64,000 nucleotides of DNA from Magnaporthiopsis rhizophila. Its lineage: Eukaryota; Ascomycota; Sordariomycetes; Magnaporthales; Magnaporthaceae. The position numbers and the translations under genes are program-made. The stretch spans positions 386,087 to 450,086 of the forward strand of contig PYSS01000005.1 in assembly GCA_003049465.1 (NCBI GenBank), given 5' to 3'. Positions 54,694-64,000 of the stretch are shown in pieces; position 1 is the first letter of the stretch, and each line of letters opens with the position of its first letter. Below the pieces are notes generated by a model. The model was not told where the DNA came from and did no database searches. It worked only from the letters and a program-made list of their open reading frames with translations.

Positions 54694-57019
54694 TCAGTCT
54701 ATACTCAGTTTGGTGATCCCGTCATTGGTGTCGCACATGCCCTGGTACCCGACGCGGCCCTTGCGACCACCGCCGCCTCCACTTCCACCGCCGGCCTGGC
54801 TCCCGCCGCTCTCGCTGGGGGCGCCGCTGCCGGGCCTGTCGTGGCCGTTGCTGCCCGGGCGCGAGCCCCAAGGGATCATGTCGCGCTGCAGCGGGCTCTG
54901 CATGACGGGCGAGTTGTGGACGCTGACGCCGGGCGAGACGGCGCGGCGCTTGAAGCTGACGGGGTCCAGGTCGTCGTCGCGTCGCCGCTTGCTGTTGATG
55001 CGCCGCGTGATCTCGGCCGCGCTCGGCGGGCCGCCCACCGCTGCTGCCCCCGCCGCCGCAGCTCCTGCACCGGCGCTACTCGCTTGTTGCTGCGGTGTGT
55101 CACCACCAGAACTGCTCCGAGTGGTCAAGGACATGGGAAAGATGCCGCCCGAGGCGGTCGAGGGCGAGTCCATCGACATGTCGTCCGTGTTGTTGTTGTT
55201 GTTGTTGTTGCTGCTGTTGCCGACGCTCATCATCGACGAGGAAGCCCTGGGCAGCAGTGGTGGCGGCGGCGGCGGCGTCGTGACCCCGCCTCCGCCTCTG
55301 CTGCTGCCACCACCCGCGCCCGCGCTCGATGAGTCGGAGAAGGCGTCCCAGACGGCCCTGCCGCCGCGGAGGTTACGCAGCGCGCGCTGCTTGTAGCTCG
55401 ACGAGAGGCTGCCGCCGCCACCCTGCGAGGCCGACGAGTCCACCATCATGGCGTCGTCGGCGAGCGCCAGGTCGTCCACCTCGAGCGTGCCCAGATTCGG
55501 GCTGGACAGGACGGCTCCAGTCTCTGTCGACGGCAGCGGCCGATGGTGCTCCACGTCGCTCTCGCGCACCTGGCGCACCACCTCTGCCTCGCGCCGCACC
55601 TCGCTGTCGATAGGGGTACCCTCCTCGGCTAGGGCGGCGCGCATTCGAGCAAATGCTTTCGTCTTGGGCTACATGGAAGATGGGGGAAAAGGGGCAACAT
55701 GTTAGACGGGGGTTGAGAAGTTACAAAACTAGGACGGAGTTTCGGCAGAAGAAGAAACAAAAACTTACCAACATGTTCCCTCGGCGGGTGACGACGCGCC
55801 GGACGACCTCGGTCTGGCCGTCCCTGCCCGACGTCCCCAGAACGGAGTCGACGCTCTCCATCGCCGGGGGCCTCATGCCGTCGTCACTCTCGTTGCCCGA
55901 GATGTTGAGCTGGTTGGCAGCCCAGCTGATGCTCTCACGGCGCGGGTGGTGGTTCGAGGGCTCTCTGGCGCCCAGGGAGCTCGGGGGCGACTTGGAGGCG
56001 GTCAAGGCGCCGCCCCCAGCTATGGAGCCGAAGCCGAGGCCGATAGGTCCCCGAAGGCGCTTCTTATGCTGTTTCCGGGGTCGCTGGCGTTGCTGGAAAG
56101 AGAGCAGGCTGTTAAACGCGGGCGAGCCTGCTGGGATCCAGGGCGGGGCGTTCGCACCGCCGAGCCCCGGGTGAGGTGTCGTCTTTTGTATCTGCGGGGT
56201 CGTGACGTAGGGCTCGTCCATGTCCTCGTCCATCAGGTCGTCGCCGTCGGAGCTGGAGGACGAGTCGGAGCCGCCAGGCATGTGGTTGGCACTGCTGCCG
56301 ACAGAACTGGATATGTGCATCTTTTCGTGGTTGCCCATCATGGACCACAGAGACGTGGTCGTCTCGGCGGGCCCAAAGTCGCCGTGGCGTCGGGCGCCGC
56401 CGCCCGGTATGTTCATGGCACCCCGCCCGCCGATGGTCGGGGATGAGTCCGGCGAGGACTGCTCGGCGAGGGTCGAGTGGTGGAGGCTGGTGGCGGCGCG
56501 GGAGAAGTCGAGGCCGCGCGACCTACGGGGTAGAGCGCTCGAGGGAGACGCGTAGATGTGCGAGTGGTCGAGCTTGGGGGACAGGGGCGCCGGCTTGGCC
56601 GGCGACGACTGGCCTGCGGCGGTGGCGGTGGCGACGACGCCGACAGCTCCCGCCACACCTCCCTGCTGGTGCGGCAGCCGCAGCGACTGGGCGAGGCCGC
56701 TGCTCCCGCGGTGGGCGAAGCCGACCCGGCTCGGCGTGACGGGCAGGACCGGGATGGTGGGGCCTCGGATGGTGCTATCGTCCTTGGAGGCGCGGCGAGC
56801 GGCGTCGATGATGAGCGGCGAGGGCGACAGCTTGGTGCCGGGGGTGCCTCCGCCGTCGGAGAGGGACCTGGTCTTAGACATGGGCGACGGCTCCGTGGCA
56901 GAGTCTCCTGACGGCCGGCCCCCGCGCTGCGTCTGGCCAAGGTCGGCGTCGGCGGCGTCAGTCACGGCCACGTCGCCCGGGCCCGCTTCCACCGCTATGG
57001 ACCTTGCCGACGTGTCCAT
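54694..57019 (-). CDS. Long disordered, Ser-rich fungal protein of unknown function
   Basis: Model: exons 57019-55769 and 55668-54694, intron 55768-55669 (GTAAGT...TAG); 741 residues. Most of the chain is Ser/Pro/Gly/Ala-rich and disordered, with many SP/TP sites typical of phosphoregulated proteins (SPSPLII, VLPVTPSR, SPKLDHSH). The only strongly conserved-looking, structured piece spans the junction: RRVVTRRGNML then PKTKAFARMRAALAEEG and EVRREAEVVRQVRESD, a basic/acidic helix. An acidic tract (SDGDDLMDEDMDE) and a basic run (KRRRDDD..FKRRAVSPG) suggest a nuclear protein. A run of seven Asn is encoded by a GTT/CAA-type microsatellite (55188-55219). No family name is offered. Confidence 0.75.
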
Positions 57020-58153
57020 GTCATATTAGCTGCCAGGTGTGGGCAGGCCGTTGCGTTTGCAGGTTTTGCGTGCAGCTTCTGCGTCTCTGGTTCTTGGCTG
57101 CTGGCAGTCGAAGCCGGGTCAGAATGGAGTCGCCAAGGGCCGCCGCTCGTCGACTCGGCTCTCGATCAGTTTCCCGCCCGATGTCTCACGTCAATAAAAC
57201 CATGGACGGCGCGGGAATGGCTCGCGGGCGGCGATGGGTTTCGTGGTTGGCACTAAACGTACGCAAGCCCAGCCGACCGACACCTTCTCTCTGTTGAGGT
57301 CGCGGCTGCAGTCAGTCAGTACCTACCTACCTAGTCCAGACCAAAACACAAGTATTTCAAAGGTCGAGACCGGACCAAACAATAGGCGGCAGGCAGACCA
57401 CGGTCAGGTCGAGTCCTCCATGCCTGGAAGCCCCGTGCAGACCAGGATCGAATCAGAAAGTCTAGTGGAGGGTGAGTGTGGTGCGGACTTCTGGAACCAG
57501 CGCGTCGGCAGTGGCGCCTGGAGTGGGGGTGACAGGGGCAACAGCAGGGGCGGGCGCCTCGCTGGGCCGCTGTAAATAGGCCTGCTCCCTTGTTCGACAC
57601 GGAAACGCAGAGCCGCGCGTCAGCCATCAATCCATCTCTGCTGTCATCCATTCGGTTATGATCAATGCGTGAGATGCAAGACGTCAAGATGCTTCAAATC
57701 TGCGTGTCGAGTTTTAGACCAAATGTTCACTTTGCTAGCAGGCGCAAGCGCGACCAGCCGTTGCCTTGTCTCAATACGCTCGATCAGGCACATGACCAGA
57801 ATGTGTTAATTAAAGACAAAGAACAAAAGCTTTTAAACCACCCTGCGCCGCACGTCCTTAAACAGAGACACGTCCAATATCGATCTCAAGGCCAGTTCTA
57901 GGGGCAGGAGTCCGTGAAAGGTGGGTTTGCTTAGAGATCACTGTGCAGGATCTCAGTTCTCTTGTCTGAACGTATCCACAGATCTCACGCTCCGTTTCCT
58001 GTATCGTTTCTATCTTCTATGCCCTGTCCTATGGTATATGTCCTCTCCTGTTTCCTGCATGATTTTCCTGGAGAACGTCCCTGTTCTTGTACATCCACAA
58101 GCACCACTCTTCACGTCCATCATCATCTCCTACACAGGCCCCCAGCCCGTGGC
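57020..58153. other. Intergenic region, 1.1 kb
   Basis: Promoter of the disordered-protein gene on the left, and 3' flank of the alcohol dehydrogenase gene on the right. Contains a TACCTACCTACC tract (57325-57336). No gene recognised. Confidence 0.4.
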
Positions 58154-59462
58154 TCAACGGCTGCCAAACGCTTTATCATAGTTGACCAGTGTGAACCGAT
58201 ACCGGACGTCATTGTTCTTGACCTTCTCGATCGCCTCCCCACAGCCCTCCTCGGAGACGTCGATGGTCTGCACCCAAGGCCTGAGCTTCTTCTCCGCTGC
58301 GAGCCTCAGCATGTCGTCCATCTCCTGGTGGCTGCCCAGGTGGCTCCCCGTCAGCTTGGCCGCGTTGGATGCGAAGGCAAAGGCCGTCAGCTCAGGCAGG
58401 GGCTTGTCCGATATCCCAACAGTGTGGAACTGGCCGCACACCCGCAGCGTGCTCAGGTACTGCGACAGGTCAAACTGGTCCAGGGCGTCGGCCGTGTTGA
58501 GGATGAAGTCGAAGGTAAAAGCCCATTTCTTGTGCCACCCTTCCTCGCCGCTCACGATCACCTCCTTGGCCCCGAGCGTCTTGGCGTCCTCGGACTTTCC
58601 GGGCGAGTGCGTGATGACGTAGGCCTCGGCGCCCAGGGCCACGGCGAACTGCACGGCTATGTGCCCGAGGCCGCCGAGGCCGACGACGGCCACCTTCTTG
58701 CCCGGCCCGACACCGGCCCGGAACATCGGCGAGTAGGTCGTGATGCCCGCACAGAGCAGCGGCGCGGCCGCCTCGGACGGCAGGGCGTCGGGGATCTTGA
58801 AGGTGAAGTACTCGTGCGCGCGGATGTGGCTAGAGTACCCGCCGTGCGACGAGGAGCCGTCCGGGTACTGCGCGTTGTAGGTGTCGATCTGCTGCGGGCA
58901 GTAGTTCTCGTTCTGCTCCTGGCATTGCTGGCATTTGAGACAGGCCCAAATTTGGGCGCCCACTCCGACCCTGTCGCCTTCGCGGATGTTTTTGACCTCC
59001 TTTCCGACTTTGACGGCCCGGCTTTGCGAACGTGAAATTGTCAGCTGGCTGAATCTCCAAGTGAGTGTCGACAATGCTTTGGTCGGATAGACAGATATAA
59101 CTCACCCAACCACTTCATGACCGACACACAGGGGCTAACATTTAGCGGGTTAATCTCGTCGTCTGATATGCTACCGCGGAATCCAATCATAACAGGCTGC
59201 ACTCACACCCTTGAAATCCCCCCAGCCACCCGTGAGGGCTGTGCAGTGAGGTTTTTGTTAGCTGATATTTTAGCATCAAGGGATATTCTCTAACAGCCTC
59301 AAACTCACTATGGACATCCGACCCGCAGACTCCGCATGCCTCGATCTTGACATCGATATCGTGCTCCTCGAATGGCTTGGGCTTCAACTCATGCCTGTAG
59401 AATTTGTTCCAGGTCTTGGGCGAATCGACACAGAAGCCCTCGAAGGTGTCTGGATACCCCAT
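58154..59462 (-). CDS. NADP-dependent medium-chain alcohol dehydrogenase (cinnamyl-alcohol-dehydrogenase type)
   Basis: Model: exons 59462-59309, 59238-59207, 59134-59106, 59021-58154; 360 residues. Zinc-dependent oxidoreductase of the ADH6/CAD group, reducing aldehydes with NADPH. The catalytic zinc site is CGVCGSDVH (exon 1) and GHEVVG (exon 3). The structural zinc cysteines are in CLKCQQCQEQNENYC, the Rossmann motif is VAVVGLGGLGHIAVQFA, and YNAQYPDGSSSHGGYS is the usual substrate-loop signature of the group. The two middle exons are only 32 and 29 nt long but restore the conserved TLTGGWGDFKG-PLCVGHEVVG sequence exactly. The C-terminus (RYRFTLVNYDKAF) is complete. The preferred substrate is unknown. 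Confidence 0.93.
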
Positions 59463-60266
59463 TTTGAGGTTTATTGGTTGAAAATTGATAGTCTGTCTGT
59501 TGGTAGAAGAAAAAGGCGAAATCCCTGACTGACAGTTTATGGATAGAATCCTTGATAAAGTATTCTGTTGTCCTTGCAACGTATCTAAGCGTGGCTGCAA
59601 CGGCAACTATTTTCCTTGTTTAAATATCAACATGTCCTTCTACCCCAGATTTCGAGGCTACATCATGTTGGCGTAATCTGAGCGTCTGTATGATCCAGTC
59701 GATGCCGGCGGGCACTCCTGACGTCTTTGAGATCCATAGCCGCCGATTAGATGGCCCGGGAATAATATGGGGTCTTCAGATATCGGGGGAGAGCTGGGGA
59801 GTATGACGATTCGATTATTAATCGTCATACTTTCGCGCATCCTCATCTTGACCCGAGGTCTTGGGCAGATATCCGCACGCCCGTCACCTGTGGCGGATCG
59901 ATAAGATATGGCCCACAGAGTGCAGGCCGACCCGTCGCCGGGGCTTGGCACGATGCTGTGGCGACATGTTGGCCTGTCCCGAGACTCCATATCTCGGGAG
60001 AAGAGCTGTCGTGGAGCGGTCGACGCCGGAACAAAGACTTGTATGTCCGAGCTACATACGCGGAAAGCCGGCAACGGAATAGGTTTGTAAAATTGTATGT
60101 ATTGGTTGTCATTCAAAGAGGTCACATGATGCCTTGAGTTGATTGGATCCATATCCCAGACCGTGGGCCGTAAGGTGTGCACGAAACACCGACAACCACC
60201 ACTCTGCTGGCTGCCCACCGGCTGGCTTGTCGAGGAACGAGAGGGCACGCCAGCACGGCACGAGTG
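59463..60266. promoter_or_regulatory. Divergent promoter between ADH and GNAT genes
   Basis: 0.8 kb between two genes transcribed away from each other. It contains a 12-bp perfect inverted repeat at 59800-59831. Otherwise no coding frame. Confidence 0.5.
59800..59831. repeat. Perfect 12-bp inverted repeat
   Basis: Arms AGTATGACGATT and AATCGTCATACT are separated by the 8-nt loop CGATTATT. It can form a hairpin or bind a dimeric regulator, and sits in the divergent ADH/GNAT spacer. Confidence 0.9.
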
Positions 60267-61290
60267 ATGACTGCGAACATGGAGCTCGAACTGTCTACTC
60301 CCACGGCCAATGACTGCGGCCGTATGGCCGAGATCCACGTTCGGGCGATGGAGGCAAACCCGCTGCTGCACGCGCAGTTTCCCACCAGCGAGAGCATCCG
60401 CCGTCTCGAGGCCTTCCTGGCGGAGCACTATGCGTCCATCATAACGCCTCGGAGCCCAGCGCGGTCTCGGGTGCTGGTCGCCCGGCACTTGCCCTCGCGC
60501 CAGATCGCAAGCTTCGCCACCTGGGACGTACCGGCCGATGAGGAGGATGTGGTCGAGGAGGAGAAGCTCGAGAGCGGTGACATCACCAACTTGGAAGGCT
60601 GCCAGAAGCAGTACCTGGAGAAGTACGCGGCGCTGTCCGCCAGCGCTGCCGTAGAGTTGCTCAATGGGGAAAAATATTACCGTGAGTTTGAAAGCGGTGA
60701 AGACGTCTTTCGGCCCTTTTTCTTGTCCCTGCCTTGCGGCTTCAGCGTTCCCGTTGCCTATATCCCTTTTGGGCTCTTCAACCCCTGCTCGCCTGCCATG
60801 TGCTCGACTCAGTGTCATAAACCATATCCGCGGGGTACCATCTCCTTTAACCCCAGTCCCCCGGTTTTCCCAATCCGTGCCCAATCCCCCAGCCGAATCC
60901 CCGTACATTCCCGATCAACGCCGGCGCCAAGCAGACAAGAAACGGGTTGATGGAACCACATGTTGACTAGGTGATCTACCGACGGTGGCCGACCCGGTCG
61001 TACCGAAGCACACGAAAGAAGCAGACCTGAACTTCGTCTGTACCGACCCCGAGTTTCAGCGCATGGGCGCTGGGGAGGCGCTCACGCGTGCCGTGATGGC
61101 AGCGGCGCAGGCAGACGGCATGCGTCCGGTTTACCTTGAGAGCACCGCAGTGGCGGTAGGGCTGTACAAGCGCCTAGGGTTCGTCACCCTGGGCGGTTTT
61201 GGCATGGAGATCCCAAAGAGAGGCTCGACGGAGCAGATCGAGGACTACCGTGAGGTCTGCATGGTGTGGCGACCAATCAATATGGAATGA
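60267..61290 (+). CDS. GNAT-family N-acetyltransferase
   Basis: Model: exon 60267-60681, intron 60682-60970 (GTGAGT...TAG), exon 60971-61290; 244 residues from MTANMELEL (an alternative ATG lies four codons on). The N-terminal part has the LSTPTANDCGRMAEIHVRAM opening and ASFATWDVP strand. After the intron come ADLNFVCTDPEFQRMGAGEAL, where RMGAGEAL is the acetyl-CoA pyrophosphate loop, then YLESTAVAVGLYKRLGFVTL, the classical motif B with the conserved Tyr-Lys-Arg-Leu-Gly-Phe. GNAT enzymes move acetyl from acetyl-CoA to an amine; the acceptor cannot be told. The 289 bp intron is long, but its removal exactly joins YYR to DLPTVADP in frame, and reading through meets stops. Confidence 0.85.
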
Positions 61291-63483
61291 GCAGGTCAGC
61301 AGCCGGCGCCGCGGCTCGCGCCGGTTCGAACAAGGAGCCGCTGAGTCGAGCGACAGGCGGCTTCCGTGAGATAGTATAGGGAATGTCCTTGCGGTTTGTG
61401 GGGTGTACGCGGTCGAATTTCCTGACATCCATGAGCTTGATCAAATACTTTTGGCCGGCCCGCGCTGGGGATGCATGTGGCACCGTTTGCGGTGAGGCTC
61501 GGTGCTTGATACCCAAGGTCGCCCTCACCTCACATGTACCTCTATTTCGGAATGACGACATCGCTTTGGTGTGTCTTAAAACCCGCCCGGCCATCACAGG
61601 GCCACCAATTCAGGGCCGTCATCACGTGGGCTCCTCCAGTCGTTCGTTCCACCCATCTTGGTCCATCGTGGATGCCCCTCACCCCACTTTCCAACCCTCA
61701 CATGCGAGAGCAATGTGGGGGTCCCTGCGGGTAACACGCACTGGAACGGATTACGGCCAGGTTATTGTGCGACATCCAATTGGCTCGATACTTCCCAGTG
61801 GTCTGACTGGCTGGGGCTATGCCATGGTCCTTCACCAGCACAGTGTTATCGGCGGCATTGTCTGGCGCGACGCCTTGCCCGCATATGCGTGCTGATCCGC
61901 GTGGAAGGTGGAGGGAGGGCGGCCAGCCAGCCCGCCCGCCCGCCAGATGACGGGACTCGCTTCGGTCGCTTCCCAAGGCTCGGGTGATCTCGCGCTAGGT
62001 GATCGCCGTGAGGGCTGCCGGACGTTGTCGTGTGACCCGACCGGGGAAATAAGCAGATATCGAATGTACTCGCAGGTACTTGGAAGCTGAGCAGGTAGGT
62101 GCCTTTCTAGGACCGTCGTTCTTTTTGCTGGGTGGTTTGCTCTCCTGAAAGGAGCCCCGCGCTAGGACAAACGGCGAGACAGATCTTCCACAATCGGCTC
62201 GGCTTCGGTCGCGCGCCATTACGTTAAATGTATTGCCCTGAGGCGGGAAGCCGACTAGGGGTCCTTTTCTATTTGGTAATGGCTCGCCATTTCGGAGCAG
62301 CCGTGCAGACACGACATGGACTGGCTTGCAGTGCTTGCCTGCGCGCCCAGAGCCACTGCCCCACGAGGAATTTGAGCCTTCTCCACAGTGCCTGGCATGC
62401 GGTGCCTCGTCCAAGTAAAATCGACCGAAAGATCTGGCAAAATCTCAGCGGGGACTCCGTCCTGCATGCGACGGTACCTAACCTTTTGTCGCACGCAGCA
62501 CAGAAAGCCGACGGCAGGATTACCACATGCATTCCCCTGCCCACCCAATCGCCGACCGCCTTGTGCCTTCGCTTGCTTCTTGTTCTTGTTCTTGCGGCAC
62601 CACAGCAAGCGTTCCAGCCCAGCCCTGTCTGCCCAAAGCGGCGCCATGGAGCAAGGACTGTTTCTCATTATGTGATTCTGTTGTTCAACACACACAAAAA
62701 TCTGCTGATAAGAAGGTCCCCAGCCGCCCCAGCACGAGCCACCTTATCATCGCCCAGTTGCAGTCGCGTGCGATGCGTCTCTCCCCCTCGTTTGCTGCGC
62801 CCAGGGTCTGCCAGGCCTTGCCCGGCCTGTTTTTTGTCCTTGGCCCTAGCAAGAGAGGCTTCATCCGCCGGCCAAAGCCTCCTTGATCCATGTCATTAAC
62901 CGCATCTCTATAGAGGACCCGAGTAGTTACCTCTAGGCAGGTTCGCCGAGGCAGCCGGAGCAGGTAGGTACCTCGAAGTACTGTGTAGGGATACCGAGGT
63001 TCTCCTTGCTGGCATTTGTTCTCCCATGTCCATCTTTCCCCCTGTTCCTTCTCGTTTTGACTTCCGGACTCCAACTCTGGCGTCCCGGTTTTCCTCGTCT
63101 CTTTTTTATTTTTTTATATTTTTTTTTATACTTTTTTTTTATCATTATTATTATTATCTCATTCTTACTTTTACTTTTTACCCCCGGATGAGCCTTTTCT
63201 CTTCTCGGCTTTGTTTGCTGGCCTTCTGCAGGAGGTGCAGAGATAGCAGGCGCTCCTTACCGCAAAGTTCCCCAGGTCGGTAGGTACCTACCTACACTGG
63301 ATGTACCCAGATACCAAGGTGTGCTGGCTGGTGACTTCGATTTCATCTCGCCCAACCCCCCAGGCTGTGCTTATCTCTGTCCTTGCCTCCACCCAACCTC
63401 CAACACACCTCAACGAACCAGACCGACCCAGTCCAAAAAAAGAAACGCAGAAACAGGGGACACAAGGGAAAAAAAAAAAAAAA

Positions 63484-63514
<31 letters not shown>

Positions 63515-64000
63515 GACAAAGAAGCAACATCAGACGCCACGTCCCAAATCTGGCCGCCCTTGTTCCCTCGTGCAAACCCCACACACACAGCCTACGTAAC
63601 AGCACGCCGTTTCCCTCCACATGTTATATGGCGGTCGAGGCATAAGCCTTGCGGTCTGCTCGACACCGGTTCCCTGCCTGCTTTTATACGGAACTTTCTT
63701 CGCTTTTAAATAGGACCTTCGTACCTAAGTTGCTGAACGAGTGCACCGGACAAGGAGAGCAAGCACCATCAAAGGCAGCAAAACGAGACCAAGACTGAGA
63801 CCCTCGCAACAACTCGTGGCCCCCCAATGACGTTGACAAGTCAGGATTATCTCATTCTTGTCTCCATCATCACATAGATAAGGAAACTCCCGACAACCTA
63901 GAAAGGCCAGCAATCCGCTTTTCAGATAGCCCCTTGTCGCTTCTGGCTTTGAGTCCACCGCCATCATCAGCATTGTTATCACTTCAGTTTGTTCCAACTG
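61291..64000. other. Terminal intergenic region, 2.7 kb
   Basis: No convincing gene. Notable are a pyrimidine/poly-T block (63090-63180), the palindromic GTAGGTACCTAC at about 63281-63292 (a motif common in these fungal spacers), and an A-run plus CA microsatellite at 63465-63510. The rightmost 300 bp contain an open minus-strand frame (63725-63997) with weak hydrophobic character at the window edge. It cannot be judged. Confidence 0.4.
63465..63510. repeat. A-run followed by (CA)n microsatellite
   Basis: About 16-19 A residues are followed by roughly 13 CA units, then CGCACAGAC. A typical fungal microsatellite; length is likely variable. Confidence 0.85.

Noticed and set aside
61310..61340. 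GGTTCGAAC sequence resembling a tRNA T-loop
   Set aside because: No acceptor stem, D-arm or anticodon arm at proper spacing.
62228..62899. 223-residue plus-strand frame near the right end
   Set aside because: Ser/Pro/Cys-rich, no conserved motif, overlaps equally open antisense frames.

Overview
This 64 kb window comes from a GC-rich filamentous ascomycete (Pezizomycotina, most likely Sordariomycetes). The signs are compact genes with 50-300 bp GT-AG introns, CTAAC/CTGAC-like branch sites, pyrimidine-rich leaders, fungus-only families (KCH-type channel, DUF7580, fungal N-terminal/ubiquitin-like proteins, AcuF-like fingers) and 1-5 kb spacers. All gene models were joined by hand from reading frames and splice sites. 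Product names come from family recognition, not from a database search.

Left part (1-27 kb) is mostly conserved core genome: a hypothetical gene, a histidine-phosphatase/phosphoglycerate-mutase-like enzyme, a KCH-type potassium channel, a flavin split-barrel/ferredoxin-reductase fusion, a coiled-coil hypothetical protein, a 54-residue single-pass membrane protein, heterochromatin protein 1 (HP1), a 4.9 kb gene-poor stretch, a zinc-finger/coiled-coil protein, cytosolic lysyl-tRNA synthetase and the haem A synthase COX15.

Middle part (28-39.5 kb) is an accessory island of the kind linked to fungal non-self recognition and regulated cell death. An intact gene joins a fungal STAND-type N-terminal domain, a ubiquitin-like domain and C2H2 fingers. 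It is followed by a gasdermin-like gene and a DUF7580-subtilisin (S8) protease gene in tandem on the minus strand, the arrangement known from HET-Q1/HET-Q2 of Podospora, and then by an AcuF-like C2H2 gene and a kinase-like gene on the plus strand. The last four all carry reading-frame breaks while the flanking housekeeping genes are clean. This looks like a cell-death/allorecognition cluster undergoing decay, or a locally error-prone stretch of assembly.

Right part (40-64 kb) returns to ordinary content: a Mn-type cation diffusion facilitator and a ZIP metal transporter, divergently transcribed across 3.2 kb; a pseudokinase; a roadblock/LC7-like protein resembling LAMTOR2/Ego3 with a very large low-complexity insertion; a long disordered hypothetical protein; an NADP-type alcohol dehydrogenase; and a GNAT acetyltransferase. 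The last 2.7 kb has no convincing gene. No rRNA, tRNA, CRISPR array or intact transposon was recognised.
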